Below are positions 8,785 through 17,250 of a DNA stretch of 64,000 nt, one piece after another. The translations under genes were made by a program, and so were the position numbers. The notes below the pieces were generated by a model. The model was given only the letters and a program-made list of their open reading frames with translations, ran no database searches and was not told the DNA's origin. How positions within the stretch are numbered: position 1 is the first letter of the stretch; the number at the start of each line of letters is the position of its first letter. Where the stretch lies: assembly GCF_001423185.1 (NCBI RefSeq), contig NZ_LMOB01000001.1, positions 479,373 through 543,372 of the forward strand, given 5' to 3'. This stretch comes from Plantibacter sp. Leaf314 (GTDB taxonomy: Bacteria; Actinomycetota; Actinomycetes; Actinomycetales; Microbacteriaceae).

Positions 8785-9726
8785 TCAGCTCTTGCACTGG
8801 GTGGCGTTCGTCTTCTTGCAGATGTCGCGGATCGTGTCGTAGTACTTGTCGTCGACCGGCTTGGTCTCGTAGAAGACGCTGCGGAAGCCGTCGGTGTCGG
8901 CGGAGGTGACACCGGCCTTGATGATCTGGTCGATGGTGACGTCAGCCAGGACGTCGGTCAGCTTCGACTGCACCTCGGTGGGCAGCGTGCTCGACATCAC
9001 GATGGGCGCTCCGGGGACCATGGTCTCGGCGATGACCGTGACCTTGTCGGACTTGGCGACCTCGCTGTCCTCGGCGAAGCCCGCCTCACACTCCACGCCC
9101 TCGCCGACCTTGGTGACGCTGACGTCGTGCTTGCCGGCGAAGACCGGGGTGATGTCCTTCTCGGGGTCGACGCCGGCCTCGAGCAGGTTGTAGCTGGGGA
9201 AGAGGTAGCCCGAGGTGGAGGACGGGTCGACGAAGCAGACCTTCTTGCCCTTGAAGCCGGCGAGATCGGTGATGTCGCTCCCCTTCGGGACGATGGCCTG
9301 GGAGTAGTAGCCGGGCTCCTGGCCCTCCTTGGTGACGATCGAGGAGATCGGGGTGAGCTTGGCTCCGTTGTTCGCGGCGGTGACGTAGGTGAAGCCCGAG
9401 AAGGAGGCGACATCGATCTGACCCGCGATCGAGGCTTCGATCAGCGCCGCGTAGTCGGTCGACTCGTGGTACTCGACCTTCTTGCCGGTCTCCTTGGCGA
9501 TGTAGTCCATGAGCGGCTGGTAGTTGGTCTCGGTCTCGACCGAGTCCGGAACGACACCGAACACGAGCGTGTTCTCGTCGACGGCGTAGCTCCCGGCATT
9601 CGAGCCCGCTGCGGAGGCTGAGCCGGTGGAGGTGGACGCTGCGGAGGCGGAGCATCCGGAGAGGACGGTGGCGAGCAGCGCTGCACCTGCGAGTGCGGTG
9701 GCGAGCTGCGAACGGCGGAGGGTCAT
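8785..9726 (-). CDS. phnD: Phosphonate ABC transporter substrate-binding lipoprotein
   Basis: This is a 313-residue type 2 periplasmic-binding protein. The N-terminus is a lipoprotein signal peptide with a lipobox LSGC around residues 23-26, followed by a serine- and alanine-rich linker. The mature part has PhnD-family features: FGVVPDSVETETNYQPLMDYIAKE-like early strands and the VCFVDPSSTSGYLFP ligand-pocket segment. It captures a phosphonate, or possibly phosphite or phosphate, outside the cell and delivers it to PhnC/PhnE. A GAAAGG site seven bases upstream fixes the ATG at 9726; an in-frame ATG further upstream lacks one. It is the first gene of the operon and the only exported one. Confidence 0.92.
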   Translation of the reverse strand: MTLRRSQLATALAGAALLATVLSGCSASAASTSTGSASAAGSNAGSYAVDENTLVFGVVPDSVETETNYQPLMDYIAKETGKKVEYHESTDYAALIEASIAGQIDVASFSGFTYVTAANNGAKLTPISSIVTKEGQEPGYYSQAIVPKGSDITDLAGFKGKKVCFVDPSSTSGYLFPSYNLLEAGVDPEKDITPVFAGKHDVSVTKVGEGVECEAGFAEDSEVAKSDKVTVIAETMVPGAPIVMSSTLPTEVQSKLTDVLADVTIDQIIKAGVTSADTDGFRSVFYETKPVDDKYYDTIRDICKKTNATQCKS

Positions 9727-9783
9727 GACGGCCTTTCGGTGTGAAGGGGACGTCAGCATCGTGACACGCAGCCGCGAACAAAT

Positions 9784-9794
9784 GTACCTATGTT
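9784..9794 (+). promoter_or_regulatory. Second, degenerate copy of the phn operator motif
   Basis: The stretch gtacctatgtt matches gtatgcctatgtg at the GntR start (2278-2290) if two bases are deleted. It lies about 58 bases upstream of phnD, close to where a promoter would be. It could be a weaker half of a two-site operator, but the match is loose. Confidence 0.25.
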
Positions 9795-9822
9795 GCTTCA
9801 GTTCAGGCGAAGTTCATCTCTT

Positions 9823-9832
9823 GTATGCCTAT
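9823..9832 (+). promoter_or_regulatory. Candidate GntR operator gtatgcctat upstream of the phn operon
   Basis: This exact 10-mer also precedes the GntR gene (2278-2287). Here it sits in the 114-base gap between phnD (start 9726, leftward) and the end of the EamA transporter gene (9841). It is about 97 bases upstream of the phnD start codon. Its position suggests control of the phn promoter. Confidence 0.4.
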
Positions 9833-9840
9833 CTCGGCGG

Positions 9841-10746
9841 TCAGAGCGCGAGCAGCAACACGCCCACGACCACGATCAGCGAGGCGGCGATCCGCCACCC
9901 AGGTCTCCCCTCGCGCAGGACGACGACGCCGAACAGGGCCACGAGCACCACGCTGATCTCCCGCATCGGCGCGACGAGCGCGACCGGCGCCATCGTGATG
10001 GCGATCAGCACGAGGATGTAGGACAGCGGCGAGAGCACGCCGAAGGCGAGGAGTCGGGGCCAGTGCCGTCGCAGCACGCCGGCCAGTTCTCGGCTGCGGC
10101 GGCGGAGCGCGATCGAGTAGATCGGGATCTCGATGAGCGTGCAGCCGACCATGAACGCCACGGGTGAGAGTTCCCAGGTCCGCACGGCATGGGCGTCCCA
10201 GATCGTGTAGGTGGCGATGGCGACGCCGGTGAGGAGACCCCACAGGACGCCCGGGTCGATGCGCCGCCGGCGTCCAGCCATCCGCGCATCGGGTCCTCCG
10301 GGTGTCCCCCGGTCGGCGAGTCCGACGGCGACGACGCCGGCGAGGATCGCCACCACACCGATCAACGCGATGCCCGATGGGCGTTCGCCGAGCAGGAGCA
10401 CGGCGACCACCACGCTGATCGTCGGCCCGGTCCCCCGGGCGGTCGTGTACACGGTCGAGAGGCGGCCGGTCGCGTAGCCCCGCTGCAGCACGAGCATGTA
10501 GCCCACGTGGATGACCCCGGACACGCCGACGCCGAGGAGGAAACCGGCGAGATCACCCGATCCGTCCGGCCCGCCGGATCCGATTCCCCCGGTGAACGGG
10601 ATGACGCCGGCCCACAGCACGGTGCTGACCACGGCTCCCCACCAGAGGAACGGCAGACCGATGCGACTCACCCCGTGGGCCAGGACGTTCCAGGCCGCAT
10701 GGGCGACCGCAGCGGAGAGGACGATGAGGACGGCGAGCGAGGACAT
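9841..10746 (-). CDS. EamA/DMT-family transporter
   Basis: This is a 301-residue protein with ten predicted membrane segments in two EamA repeats of about 140 residues each. Segment one begins SSLAVLIVLSAAVAHAAWN, a classic EamA start, and the second repeat begins near GVLWGLLTGVAIATYTIWD. Such proteins export or exchange small metabolites, and the substrate cannot be read from sequence. It lies 114 bases upstream of phnD on the same strand. It may therefore be read with the phn operon or end before its promoter. The ATG at 10746 is chosen because the hydrophobic first segment starts there; a longer in-frame version adds a non-conserved arginine-rich tail. Confidence 0.82.
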   Translation of the reverse strand: MSSLAVLIVLSAAVAHAAWNVLAHGVSRIGLPFLWWGAVVSTVLWAGVIPFTGGIGSGGPDGSGDLAGFLLGVGVSGVIHVGYMLVLQRGYATGRLSTVYTTARGTGPTISVVVAVLLLGERPSGIALIGVVAILAGVVAVGLADRGTPGGPDARMAGRRRRIDPGVLWGLLTGVAIATYTIWDAHAVRTWELSPVAFMVGCTLIEIPIYSIALRRRSRELAGVLRRHWPRLLAFGVLSPLSYILVLIAITMAPVALVAPMREISVVLVALFGVVVLREGRPGWRIAASLIVVVGVLLLAL

Positions 10747-11013
10747 GACGACCCTTCTCCTGGTCGCGGGCGCGACGAAGGAGGGTCCTCCGGGCTTTTG
10801 TCCTGTCAGATGACGGCCGGCGCATGGGCTTCGACCGTGGCGCCGCTCGGACCAGCCGAGCACTGCTGCTCCGGAACCCTAGGCGCTATCGCGGACGACG
10901 CTAGCAGACGGGTGTGACGGGCGAGGTGAACACTCGGGTCACGGCCGTCTGGCGCACTGCGGCCACGGGCACGGTTCGACCGGCGCATCGGCGGGAGTCG
11001 TTAGATTCAGGAC

Positions 11014-11819
11014 ATGGAGAATCTGAACGCGATGCTGCCGCTGGACGGATGCTCCGTGGCCTTCCGGGACTCGGGGCCCGCCGGGCGCGCGGTGCTGTTT
11101 CTGCATGGCGCTGGAGCAGACCATGTGTCGTTCGAGGAGCAAGCCGGCGCCGTGGCGAACTCGGGTCGCCGAGCAGTCGTCTGGGACCTGAGGGGGCGCG
11201 GGCTGTCGAGGCCCAATCACTCGCGAATCACGGCAGACCGATTCGTCGCAGATGCAGAAGCACTCATATCCGAGCTCGGCCTGGACCATCCCGTGCTGGT
11301 CGGTCACTCCCTCGGCGGGAACATCGCCCAGGAGATGGTCAGACGAGAACCGGAGGCGTACTCGGGACTCGTCGTCATCGACGCGACCTGGAACTCCGGA
11401 CCATTGGGGTGGATGGAGCGGCGACTGCTCCACCTGGCAGCTCCTACGCTCAGCCTCATCCCCGCGCGCACACTTCCAGGCCTCATGGCCCGAGCCTCGG
11501 CCGTCACGGACGCGGCACAGCAGGACTTGATGCGCGCCTTCTCGCAGGTGCCGAAGCGAGACTTCTCGCGATCTGGCAAGCGACCGTCTCATTCGTCCGA
11601 CCCGCACCTCGCTACCGCACACCGATCCCCTTGTGCCTCATCCGAGGCGCGCACGATCGAACCGGCAACATCGCGAACGCGATGCCCGCTTGGGCTGAGC
11701 ACGAGGGGAACGGCGAGGTGGTGATCCCTGACGCTGGGCACGTGCCGTCGCAGGATGCTCCCGAGGCCGTGACGACAGCACTCCTGCGTTTCCTGGACAC
11801 GCTGGACGAAGCCCGATGA
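11014..11819 (+). pseudogene. Alpha/beta hydrolase interrupted by a frameshift
   Basis: The first frame (11014 to about 11565) encodes an alpha/beta hydrolase with oxyanion region LFLHGAGADH and nucleophile elbow VGHSLGG, S99. At about residue 184 the frame leaves the family and continues into arginine/serine-rich nonsense to a stop at 11724. The neighbouring frame continues the fold exactly from LAIWQAT onward and contains the late histidine in DAGHVPSQDAPE, ending at 11819. Adding one C in the run gacttctcgcg (11560-11570) would join DF to LAIW and give a 268-residue protein of normal length. Either the gene is recently inactivated or the base was lost in sequencing. The substrate is unknown, and homologues include esterases and haloalkane-dehalogenase-like enzymes. 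Confidence 0.75.
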
Positions 11820-11876
11820 TCGAGAACGAGAACGTCGACGGACAGTCCCGCACTCGGGGTACGAGAGGATGACGGC

Positions 11877-12506
11877 ATGGAGCGGAACGCAGCCTGGCTG
11901 AGCATCGATGCTGAACGGCGAGCGCTCGCACGCGACCTCGCACCGCTGGGCGAGACGTCCTGGTCGACGCCGTCGCTCTGCGCCGGGATGACCGTCCGCG
12001 AGGTCCTCGCCCACCTGACGGTGAGTGGGGCCGTGTCGGGGCCGCGTTGGTTCGCTGGGGTCGTGCGTGCGCGTTTCGACTTCGACAAGCAGGTGGATGA
12101 TCGTCTGCGCGAGCAGCTTGGCGCGTCGCCGGCGGAGACGCTCAGCCGTTTCCGTTCGACGATCGGCAGCCGGATCTCGCCGCCTCTCCCGAGAATGGCG
12201 CTCCTCGGCGAGATGGTCGTTCACGGCGAGGATATTCGCCGCCCGCTGGGTCTCGTCCGGGAGTACCCGGAGGCGACGCTGACTGCTCTCCTGAGGTACT
12301 ACGCAAGCACCGATCAGGTCGTCGTCGCGAAGAAGCGGGTACGAGGTCTGCGACTGGAAGCTGTCGACACGGCCACCACCATCGGAAAGGGTGATGTCGT
12401 GCGGGGCAGCACCCTGGCGCTCATCATGGCGATGACGGGTCGCTCCGCGTACTGCGCCGAGCTGACAGGCCCAGGAGTCGCCGATCTGCTCACCCGCTCG
12501 AGCTGA
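11877..12506 (+). CDS. DinB-like / maleylpyruvate isomerase family mycothiol-dependent enzyme
   Basis: This is a 209-residue all-helical protein of the DinB/MDMPI fold. The family pattern is visible as a first histidine, H46 in VREVLAHLT, and the second metal-binding block VVHGEDIRRPLG with H116 and D119. The N-terminal helix (MERNAAWLSIDAERRALARD) and the W-S-x-P-S-L-C motif at about 29-35 are typical of actinobacterial members. Characterised relatives use mycothiol as cofactor for isomerisation or thiol transfer on small electrophiles; the substrate here is unknown. It stands alone, 57 bases after the broken hydrolase gene on the same strand. Confidence 0.82.
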   Translation: MERNAAWLSIDAERRALARDLAPLGETSWSTPSLCAGMTVREVLAHLTVSGAVSGPRWFAGVVRARFDFDKQVDDRLREQLGASPAETLSRFRSTIGSRISPPLPRMALLGEMVVHGEDIRRPLGLVREYPEATLTALLRYYASTDQVVVAKKRVRGLRLEAVDTATTIGKGDVVRGSTLALIMAMTGRSAYCAELTGPGVADLLTRSS

Positions 12507-12624
12507 TCCTCCACGCTCTGCGCGCAGCGACAGACGCCTGGACGCAGGGCGGTCCCCCGTCCGGCGGATGTGCGCTCCCTCAGGTTCTTCTACGGTCGAG
12601 AGCAGGACCGGAACGGAGCGACAC

Positions 12625-12801
12625 ATGACCAGAGCAACGAACTCGAACCTGTACCAGGCCGCAGCCGTCATGACGGTGGTCGTCAGTGTGGTGTTCATCA
12701 TCTTCGGGATCATCGTCCAGAACGCGGCAGTCACCGCTGTCTTCGCGGTGTTCGGCATCGCCGGACTCGCCTCCTCGACGGTGCTCCCCCGCAGACGCTG
12801 A
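12625..12801 (+). CDS. Small two-helix membrane protein
   Basis: This is a 58-residue protein with two closely spaced hydrophobic segments (residues about 10-30 and 32-50) and a short basic tail PRRR. The ATG at 12625 follows a ggaacggagcg purine-rich site. No family is recognised. An in-frame upstream ATG would add a polar stretch without a ribosome binding site, so the shorter form is preferred. Confidence 0.6.
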   Translation: MTRATNSNLYQAAAVMTVVVSVVFIIFGIIVQNAAVTAVFAVFGIAGLASSTVLPRRR

Positions 12802-12867
12802 CCAGTCGTACCGATGTCGGTGCGCGAAGCGATCCCGCCACCGGGTTCGCCGCTCGACTCCCGCAGC

Positions 12868-13077
12868 TCAGCGCTTGTCGCGTCGGAAGCGGGCCTCGCG
12901 GCTCGCGATGTGCACACCGAAGCCCGTCGTCCCCGCAGCGAAAGCGGAGATCAGTACGAAGAACGCGAGCTCGTCCCCCGCGCGGAAGGCGAAGGCGGCG
13001 ACGATGAGTGCGATCGAGGCCGCGACCACGAGCAGCACGCCGACGACCTCGCCCCGGCTCCCCAACATCTCCCGCAT
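12868..13077 (-). CDS. Small two-helix membrane protein
   Basis: This is a 69-residue protein beginning MREMLGSRGE. It has two membrane segments (about residues 11-29 and 34-54) and a basic tail RFRRDKR that should stay in the cytoplasm. It runs convergently with the preceding small membrane gene. Longer in-frame starts up to 13173 exist, but they add a hydrophilic leader of low quality. The function is unknown. Confidence 0.5.
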   Translation of the reverse strand: MREMLGSRGEVVGVLLVVAASIALIVAAFAFRAGDELAFFVLISAFAAGTTGFGVHIASREARFRRDKR

Positions 13078-13129
13078 GCCCCCAGCGTGCAGCAGGAGCC
13101 ACACAACCGCAATGCCCGATCGTCGGCGT

Positions 13130-13606
13130 TCAGTCCGCGCCGAGGCCCAGACGCTCTTCGCGTCGCTCCACATCGGCGAATCGCTGCCCCTCGACGACGA
13201 GCAGCACCTTCTTGGGTACCGTCTTGAGCCAGATCCTGCCGCCGTTGTCCAGCTCCCAGAATGGGTCTCCGGCGTGGGCGCCGGAGGGCTGACCGAGGTG
13301 CCGGCTCAGCGCTGACTGCACGTCGAGCGCCACACTCCGCAGTCCTGCCCGGTCGTCGCTCTTGTCGGAGACCGCGACCGTCACTTGGGAAACCGCCTGC
13401 TCTGCGATGAGCGAACGAACGGTCGGTAGGTTCACGGGGTACCCGGAACGATGCTGGACACCGCTCGACGTCTCCACCTTGAGCTGCCACCCGAGGCGCT
13501 CCGCGACCGCCGTGAAGTCGCCGCGGTCGAGGGGCCAGGACACCGTGGCGAAGGCATCGCAGACGGCGTCGATCTGCGCGTCTGTGGCTCGGGCGAGTGC
13601 GGTCAT
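13130..13606 (-). CDS. Conserved hypothetical protein (resembles the DUF6301 family)
   Basis: This is a 158-residue soluble protein. It starts MTALARATDAQIDAVCDAFA and contains the pair W-P-L and ERLGW near residues 22-40 that I associate with DUF6301 proteins. Those occur near polymorphic-toxin and immunity genes in actinobacteria. The C-terminal half has a strand-rich section with GDPFWELDNGGRIWLK and ends in a charged helix. No catalytic motif is apparent. An immunity-like role is conceivable but unsupported by neighbours. The start at 13606 is preferred over an upstream in-frame ATG because homology-like features begin there. Confidence 0.6.
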   Translation of the reverse strand: MTALARATDAQIDAVCDAFATVSWPLDRGDFTAVAERLGWQLKVETSSGVQHRSGYPVNLPTVRSLIAEQAVSQVTVAVSDKSDDRAGLRSVALDVQSALSRHLGQPSGAHAGDPFWELDNGGRIWLKTVPKKVLLVVEGQRFADVERREERLGLGAD

Positions 13607-13774
13607 CCGGATGATCCTACCGAGGAAGGCGAAGGTGCGACTCGACGGGTCCAAGCCGTTCTCGCTCACCGACGTCGTCACCTCGATGCCGGCAATCCAC
13701 ATCCGCGCTCACGAACACCGGATCGTGGTCAGAGCGCCACCGCGGAGCATTCCGCGGCGGCGCCGTGGCCGCTG

Positions 13775-14407
13775 TCAGTTGCTGATCCGGAGCTCCTGCT
13801 GGACGTATCGCAGGTCATCGGCCTGAGCGAGCATGAACCGGGCGAGGTCGGCGCGGGCGATGCGCAAACGGACCCGGTCGCCGGATCCGGCCGCGGTTCG
13901 CACCCTGACCGCTCCCGATCCGGGCTTGTCTTGGGGCATCGTGACGACCACGGTCGTCCAGTCGCGATCAGAGCCGCGGATGGCCTCGCCCACCTCGGTG
14001 GACTCAGGCCCCAGCCTGAGCAGGGCGTAGCTCGCCCTGCTCACTGCGCGCATCAGCGGGCTGCGGGGAACCAGAATGCTCGGTCCCCAACTGAAGACGA
14101 GTCGGCGGACCCCGTGCGTGCGCATCGCGGCCACGATGTTGCGCGTTCCGGCAGCGACGGGCATGTCCTTGGATCCACCGACGATCTGGGCGGTCAGGGT
14201 GGCGAGGACGGCGTCGGCACCGCGGACGACGTCTTTAACGGCGACCGCGTCGGTCAGCTCGCCCTGAACGACCCGCAGTCGGTCGTGGCGCAGGTCGAGC
14301 TTCGCCGGATTGCGGATGAAGGCCACCACGTCATGCCCGGCGGCGAGTGCCTGCTCGACCAGGTGGATACCGGTGCGGCCGGTGGCGCCGAAGATCGTCA
14401 GCTTCAT
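13775..14407 (-). CDS. NAD(P)-binding atypical short-chain reductase (YwnB/NmrA-like)
   Basis: This is a 210-residue Rossmann protein with the N-terminal motif TIFGATGRTGIHLVEQAL (residues 4-21), the GATGxTG variant used by atypical SDR proteins. A serine-x-glycine strand (VFSWGPS) stands where the usual tyrosine-lysine pair would be. Such proteins reduce quinones or flavins, or act as redox sensors. It is transcribed 26 bases after the next SDR gene on the same strand, and both lie opposite a TetR regulator. This suggests a small stress-inducible unit responding to an electrophile. Confidence 0.8.
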   Translation of the reverse strand: MKLTIFGATGRTGIHLVEQALAAGHDVVAFIRNPAKLDLRHDRLRVVQGELTDAVAVKDVVRGADAVLATLTAQIVGGSKDMPVAAGTRNIVAAMRTHGVRRLVFSWGPSILVPRSPLMRAVSRASYALLRLGPESTEVGEAIRGSDRDWTTVVVTMPQDKPGSGAVRVRTAAGSGDRVRLRIARADLARFMLAQADDLRYVQQELRISN

Positions 14408-14433
14408 GATGTCTCCCTCGCGAAGTCTGCAGG

Positions 14434-15099
14434 TCAGCCGTTGTAGGCGACGTAGTGCAGCTCGGCCTGCTGACGCTCGTCGTGCAGCTGTGCCAGGGCC
14501 TCCGCGATGACCTCGGGCTCGGCGTCCGGGTGGCCGCCGCCGATGAGGGCGGTGATGCCCAGGTGCGCGACGTAGACGCCCTTCGGTTGCAGTGCGTTGT
14601 GCAGGTTGAGGGCCCAGTTGCGAAGTCCCGCTGCAGCGATGTTCACGTTGCCGAGGAAGGGCATGGGGCTGATGGATCCGCCGCCGGTCGTGATGAGCAC
14701 GGTCCCCTTGCCTGCTGCGATCATGTCCGGCAGCACGGCCCCGACGGCGGCGAGCGCGCCGCCGAGATAGAAGTCGAGCTGCGGTTGCAGGTTCTCCATC
14801 GTCACCTCGAGGACGTCGACGGGCGCGAGGGACGGGTCCGCGGGCGAGAACTCGAGCACGTCGATCGGGCCGAGGGTGTCCGTGATCGAGCGCAGTGCCG
14901 CGGTGACGGTGTCGGGTCGGCTGATGTCGGCAGCGAACCCGTGAGCGGTGATCCCTTCGCCTGCGAGGGTCTGGGCGAGCGCGTCGAGCTTGGACTGGGT
15001 TCGCGCGACCAGCGCGACGTCGAAGCCCCGACGCCCGAAAACGCGGGCGATCTCAAGGCCGAGACCGGGGCCGGCTCCGATGATGGTGATGAGCGACAT
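14434..15099 (-). CDS. Short-chain dehydrogenase/reductase
   Basis: This is a 221-residue SDR. The cofactor motif is IIGAGPGLGLEIARVFG at residues 5-21, followed by LVARTQ, where the arginine suggests NADP preference. The usual YxxxK catalytic pair is not obvious; the region after TTGGGSIS reads NVNIAAAGLRNW, so activity may differ from classical members. The ATG at 15099 has an AAAGGA site nine bases upstream. The gene is divergent from the TetR gene across two palindromic operators and is followed by a second NAD(P)-binding gene. Confidence 0.82.
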   Translation of the reverse strand: MSLITIIGAGPGLGLEIARVFGRRGFDVALVARTQSKLDALAQTLAGEGITAHGFAADISRPDTVTAALRSITDTLGPIDVLEFSPADPSLAPVDVLEVTMENLQPQLDFYLGGALAAVGAVLPDMIAAGKGTVLITTGGGSISPMPFLGNVNIAAAGLRNWALNLHNALQPKGVYVAHLGITALIGGGHPDAEPEVIAEALAQLHDERQQAELHYVAYNG

Positions 15100-15153
15100 G
15101 ATGTGTCCTTTCGAATCCCACGGGGAAGTGGGGCGTTGCATACTTGAGCTAAG

Positions 15154-15169
15154 TTGAGGGTGCCCTCAA
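15154..15169. promoter_or_regulatory. TetR operator 1 (palindrome)
   Basis: The sequence ttgagggtgccctcaa is an inverted repeat with seven-base arms ttgaggg/ccctcaa around tg. It lies between the divergent SDR (start 15099) and TetR (start 15220) genes and is nearly identical to the copy 33 bases away. Confidence 0.75.
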
Positions 15170-15186
15170 ACAAGATCGAGCATAAC

Positions 15187-15202
15187 TTGAGGTTGCCCTC
15201 AA
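15187..15202. promoter_or_regulatory. TetR operator 2 (palindrome)
   Basis: The sequence ttgaggttgccctcaa differs from operator 1 at one position. The 33-base centre-to-centre spacing equals about three helical turns, which fits two TetR dimers on the same DNA face. It ends 17 bases before the TetR start codon, so autorepression is likely. Confidence 0.75.
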
Positions 15203-15219
15203 TATCCACTGGAGTTGTC

Positions 15220-15783
15220 ATGTCACAGTCGAACGGTCTCCGCCGAGACGCTCGGGCCAACGTCGAGAAGTTGCACGCCGCCGCGGTGGGGGTGTTCTCC
15301 CGCCGCGGACTCTCAGCTCCGTTGGAGGAGATCGCTCGCGAGGCCGGCGTGAGCATCGGCACCCTCTACAACCGGGTCGGATCCCGCGAGGCACTCATCG
15401 ACGCCGTGATCCCCGCGATCGCCGGCGAGAAGCTCTTCGCGCTCAAAGCGCAGGCGCTCAGCCAAGAATCACCCCGCGCGCGGCTGGAGGCGTTCATCGC
15501 GGGAATGATCGACCTGCAGGTCGGCGATCCTGCTCTGAATGACGCGATGCTCCGCCGGTTCCCGGATGCGACCTCGCTCATCGAGACGTGCGATCGTTCG
15601 ACGGCACTCGGCCGAGACCTGATCGACGATGCCCACGCCGCAGGCACCCTCTCCCCGGACTTCACCGCAGACGACCTCATGACCGTCCTGTGGATGGCCG
15701 GAACCGCAAGCCACGATCCCTCAGCCCCGGCCGGCTGGCGACGCGTCATCGACCGCAGCCTCGCCTCCGCCTGGACCAGCTGA
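15220..15783 (+). CDS. TetR-family transcriptional regulator
   Basis: This is a 187-residue regulator. The helix-turn-helix is clear at about residues 25-60: SAPLEEIAREAGVSIGTLYNRV and then SREALIDAV. The C-terminal domain is all-helical, as in the family. It starts at the ATG at 15220 with an ACTGGAG purine stretch upstream. Two 16-base palindromes lie immediately before it and also upstream of the divergent SDR. It therefore probably represses itself and the two NAD(P)-binding genes until a small hydrophobic or reactive ligand binds. Confidence 0.9.
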   Translation: MSQSNGLRRDARANVEKLHAAAVGVFSRRGLSAPLEEIAREAGVSIGTLYNRVGSREALIDAVIPAIAGEKLFALKAQALSQESPRARLEAFIAGMIDLQVGDPALNDAMLRRFPDATSLIETCDRSTALGRDLIDDAHAAGTLSPDFTADDLMTVLWMAGTASHDPSAPAGWRRVIDRSLASAWTS

Positions 15784-15847
15784 GATCTCGGGGGCCACCA
15801 TTCGAGACACGATCGACGCCTGTAAGCGCTGCGTCGCGCCGGTCAGT

Positions 15848-16360
15848 TCACGCCGGGATCGGGAAGACGAGCAGCGTGCTGGACGCCGTGGCCACCACCC
15901 GGCCGTCCGCATCGGTGATCACCGCTTCGGCGAACGCGACCCGAGACCCCGGTTTGATGACGGTTCCCACGGCGGTCAGCTGCCCCGATGTGGCACTCAC
16001 GGCCCGCAGGTAGTTCACCTTGATCTCCAGCGAGGTGTACCCGACCCCGGCGGGCAGCGTGGTCTGGACCGCGCACCCCGCAGCCGAATCCAGCACCGTG
16101 CACATGAACCCGCCGTGCACGGCACCGATCGGGTTGTAGTGGGACTCGTTCGGCTCACAGATGAACGTGGCGGTCCCACGCGAGACCGAGCTCAGGGTCA
16201 TGTCCATGAGCGAGATGATCGGCGGCGGCGGCAGGGCCCCGTCGATCATGGCCTGGAGGTAGTCGATACCTGCCATCTCGGCGACCCGTGCGGCCCCGAT
16301 CATCGGATCCTGCCATTCGATCGTCCGCCGGCGGACTGGAGGTGCTTCATCGCTCTGCAT
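15848..16360 (-). CDS. PaaI-family hotdog thioesterase
   Basis: This is a 170-residue protein with a PaaI-type hotdog domain. The active-site segment NPIGAVHGGFMCTVLDSAAG contains the usual HGG turn, and the preceding N and following D are the expected catalytic neighbours. The protein should hydrolyse an acyl-CoA, typically an aryl- or medium-chain one. The ATG at 16360 starts MQSDEAPP; an in-frame ATG at 16402 would add a basic tail. It is divergent from a uronate-dehydrogenase-like gene, with 77 bases between. Confidence 0.83.
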   Translation of the reverse strand: MQSDEAPPVRRRTIEWQDPMIGAARVAEMAGIDYLQAMIDGALPPPPIISLMDMTLSSVSRGTATFICEPNESHYNPIGAVHGGFMCTVLDSAAGCAVQTTLPAGVGYTSLEIKVNYLRAVSATSGQLTAVGTVIKPGSRVAFAEAVITDADGRVVATASSTLLVFPIPA

Positions 16361-16437
16361 GCCCCATTGTCGCCTCATGCGCTGCGGCAGCCGTGGAGAC
16401 ACTCAGCTTGCTGGATGTCGTCTTGTACGCTCACACG

Positions 16438-17229
16438 ATGACAGAGATCGCTGGAACCCGTTGGGTCATCACCGGAGCCGCCGGGAACATCGGATCGGCG
16501 CTCCGCTCCGCACTGCTCGACCGCGAGGCGGTGCTCGTCTCCACCGACGTCCGCTCGATGACTCCGCTCGGTCCGCAGGAAGTCGTCACCAGCACCGACC
16601 TCGCCGACCTTGCCGCGCTGGTCGAGCTGTTCGATGGGGCGCACGGGGTGATCCACCTCGGCGGGATACCCGACGAGGCTGACTTCCACGACTTGGCCGA
16701 GGTGAACATCGTCGGGACTTATCACGTTCTCGAGGCCGCCCGGCGGGCCGGCGTCGCCCGGGTCGTGTACGCGAGCAGTAACCGTCTGACGGGCTTCTAC
16801 CCGTCGGGCGCTCACATCGCACCGCATGTTCCGCCCCGTCCGGACGGGTTCTACGGGGTGTCGAAAGTCGCCGGAGAAGCGCTGTGCCGGCTCTACGCGG
16901 ACAAGTTCGGAATCAGCACCATCTCGCTCCGCATCGGCAGCTACGAGCAGCAACCAGGTTCCGCGCGAGAGCAGCGGACCTGGCTCAGCCCCGCCGACGC
17001 CGTGCGCGCGTTCATCGCGGCGATGACCACCACCGAACACACAGCCGTGTTCTACGCGGTGTCCGCGAACACCGAGGGATGGTGGGATCTCGACGCCGGA
17101 ACGGCGGTCGGTTTCACCCCGCAAGACGACGCCTCCCAGTGGGGCGAAACCCAACACATCGACCCGCACATGCCGCAGGGCGGGGTGTACGCGACGCCGG
17201 CGTATTCGACCGATCGGATGCGAGAGTGA
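16438..17229 (+). CDS. NAD-dependent epimerase/dehydratase, uronate dehydrogenase-like
   Basis: This is a 263-residue extended SDR. The cofactor motif is TGAAGNIGSALR near residue 12 and the catalytic pair is YGVSKVAGE. The segments SSNRLTGFYP, PPRPDGFYGVSK and NTEGWWD match the conserved blocks I know from bacterial uronate dehydrogenase, which oxidises D-galacturonate or D-glucuronate to the aldarolactone. The length (about 265) also fits. It stands alone, without other uronate catabolic genes nearby. The substrate is therefore inferred from sequence likeness only. Confidence 0.8.
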   Translation: MTEIAGTRWVITGAAGNIGSALRSALLDREAVLVSTDVRSMTPLGPQEVVTSTDLADLAALVELFDGAHGVIHLGGIPDEADFHDLAEVNIVGTYHVLEAARRAGVARVVYASSNRLTGFYPSGAHIAPHVPPRPDGFYGVSKVAGEALCRLYADKFGISTISLRIGSYEQQPGSAREQRTWLSPADAVRAFIAAMTTTEHTAVFYAVSANTEGWWDLDAGTAVGFTPQDDASQWGETQHIDPHMPQGGVYATPAYSTDRMRE

Positions 17230-17250
17230 CGGATGATCTGAGGTACGGCA

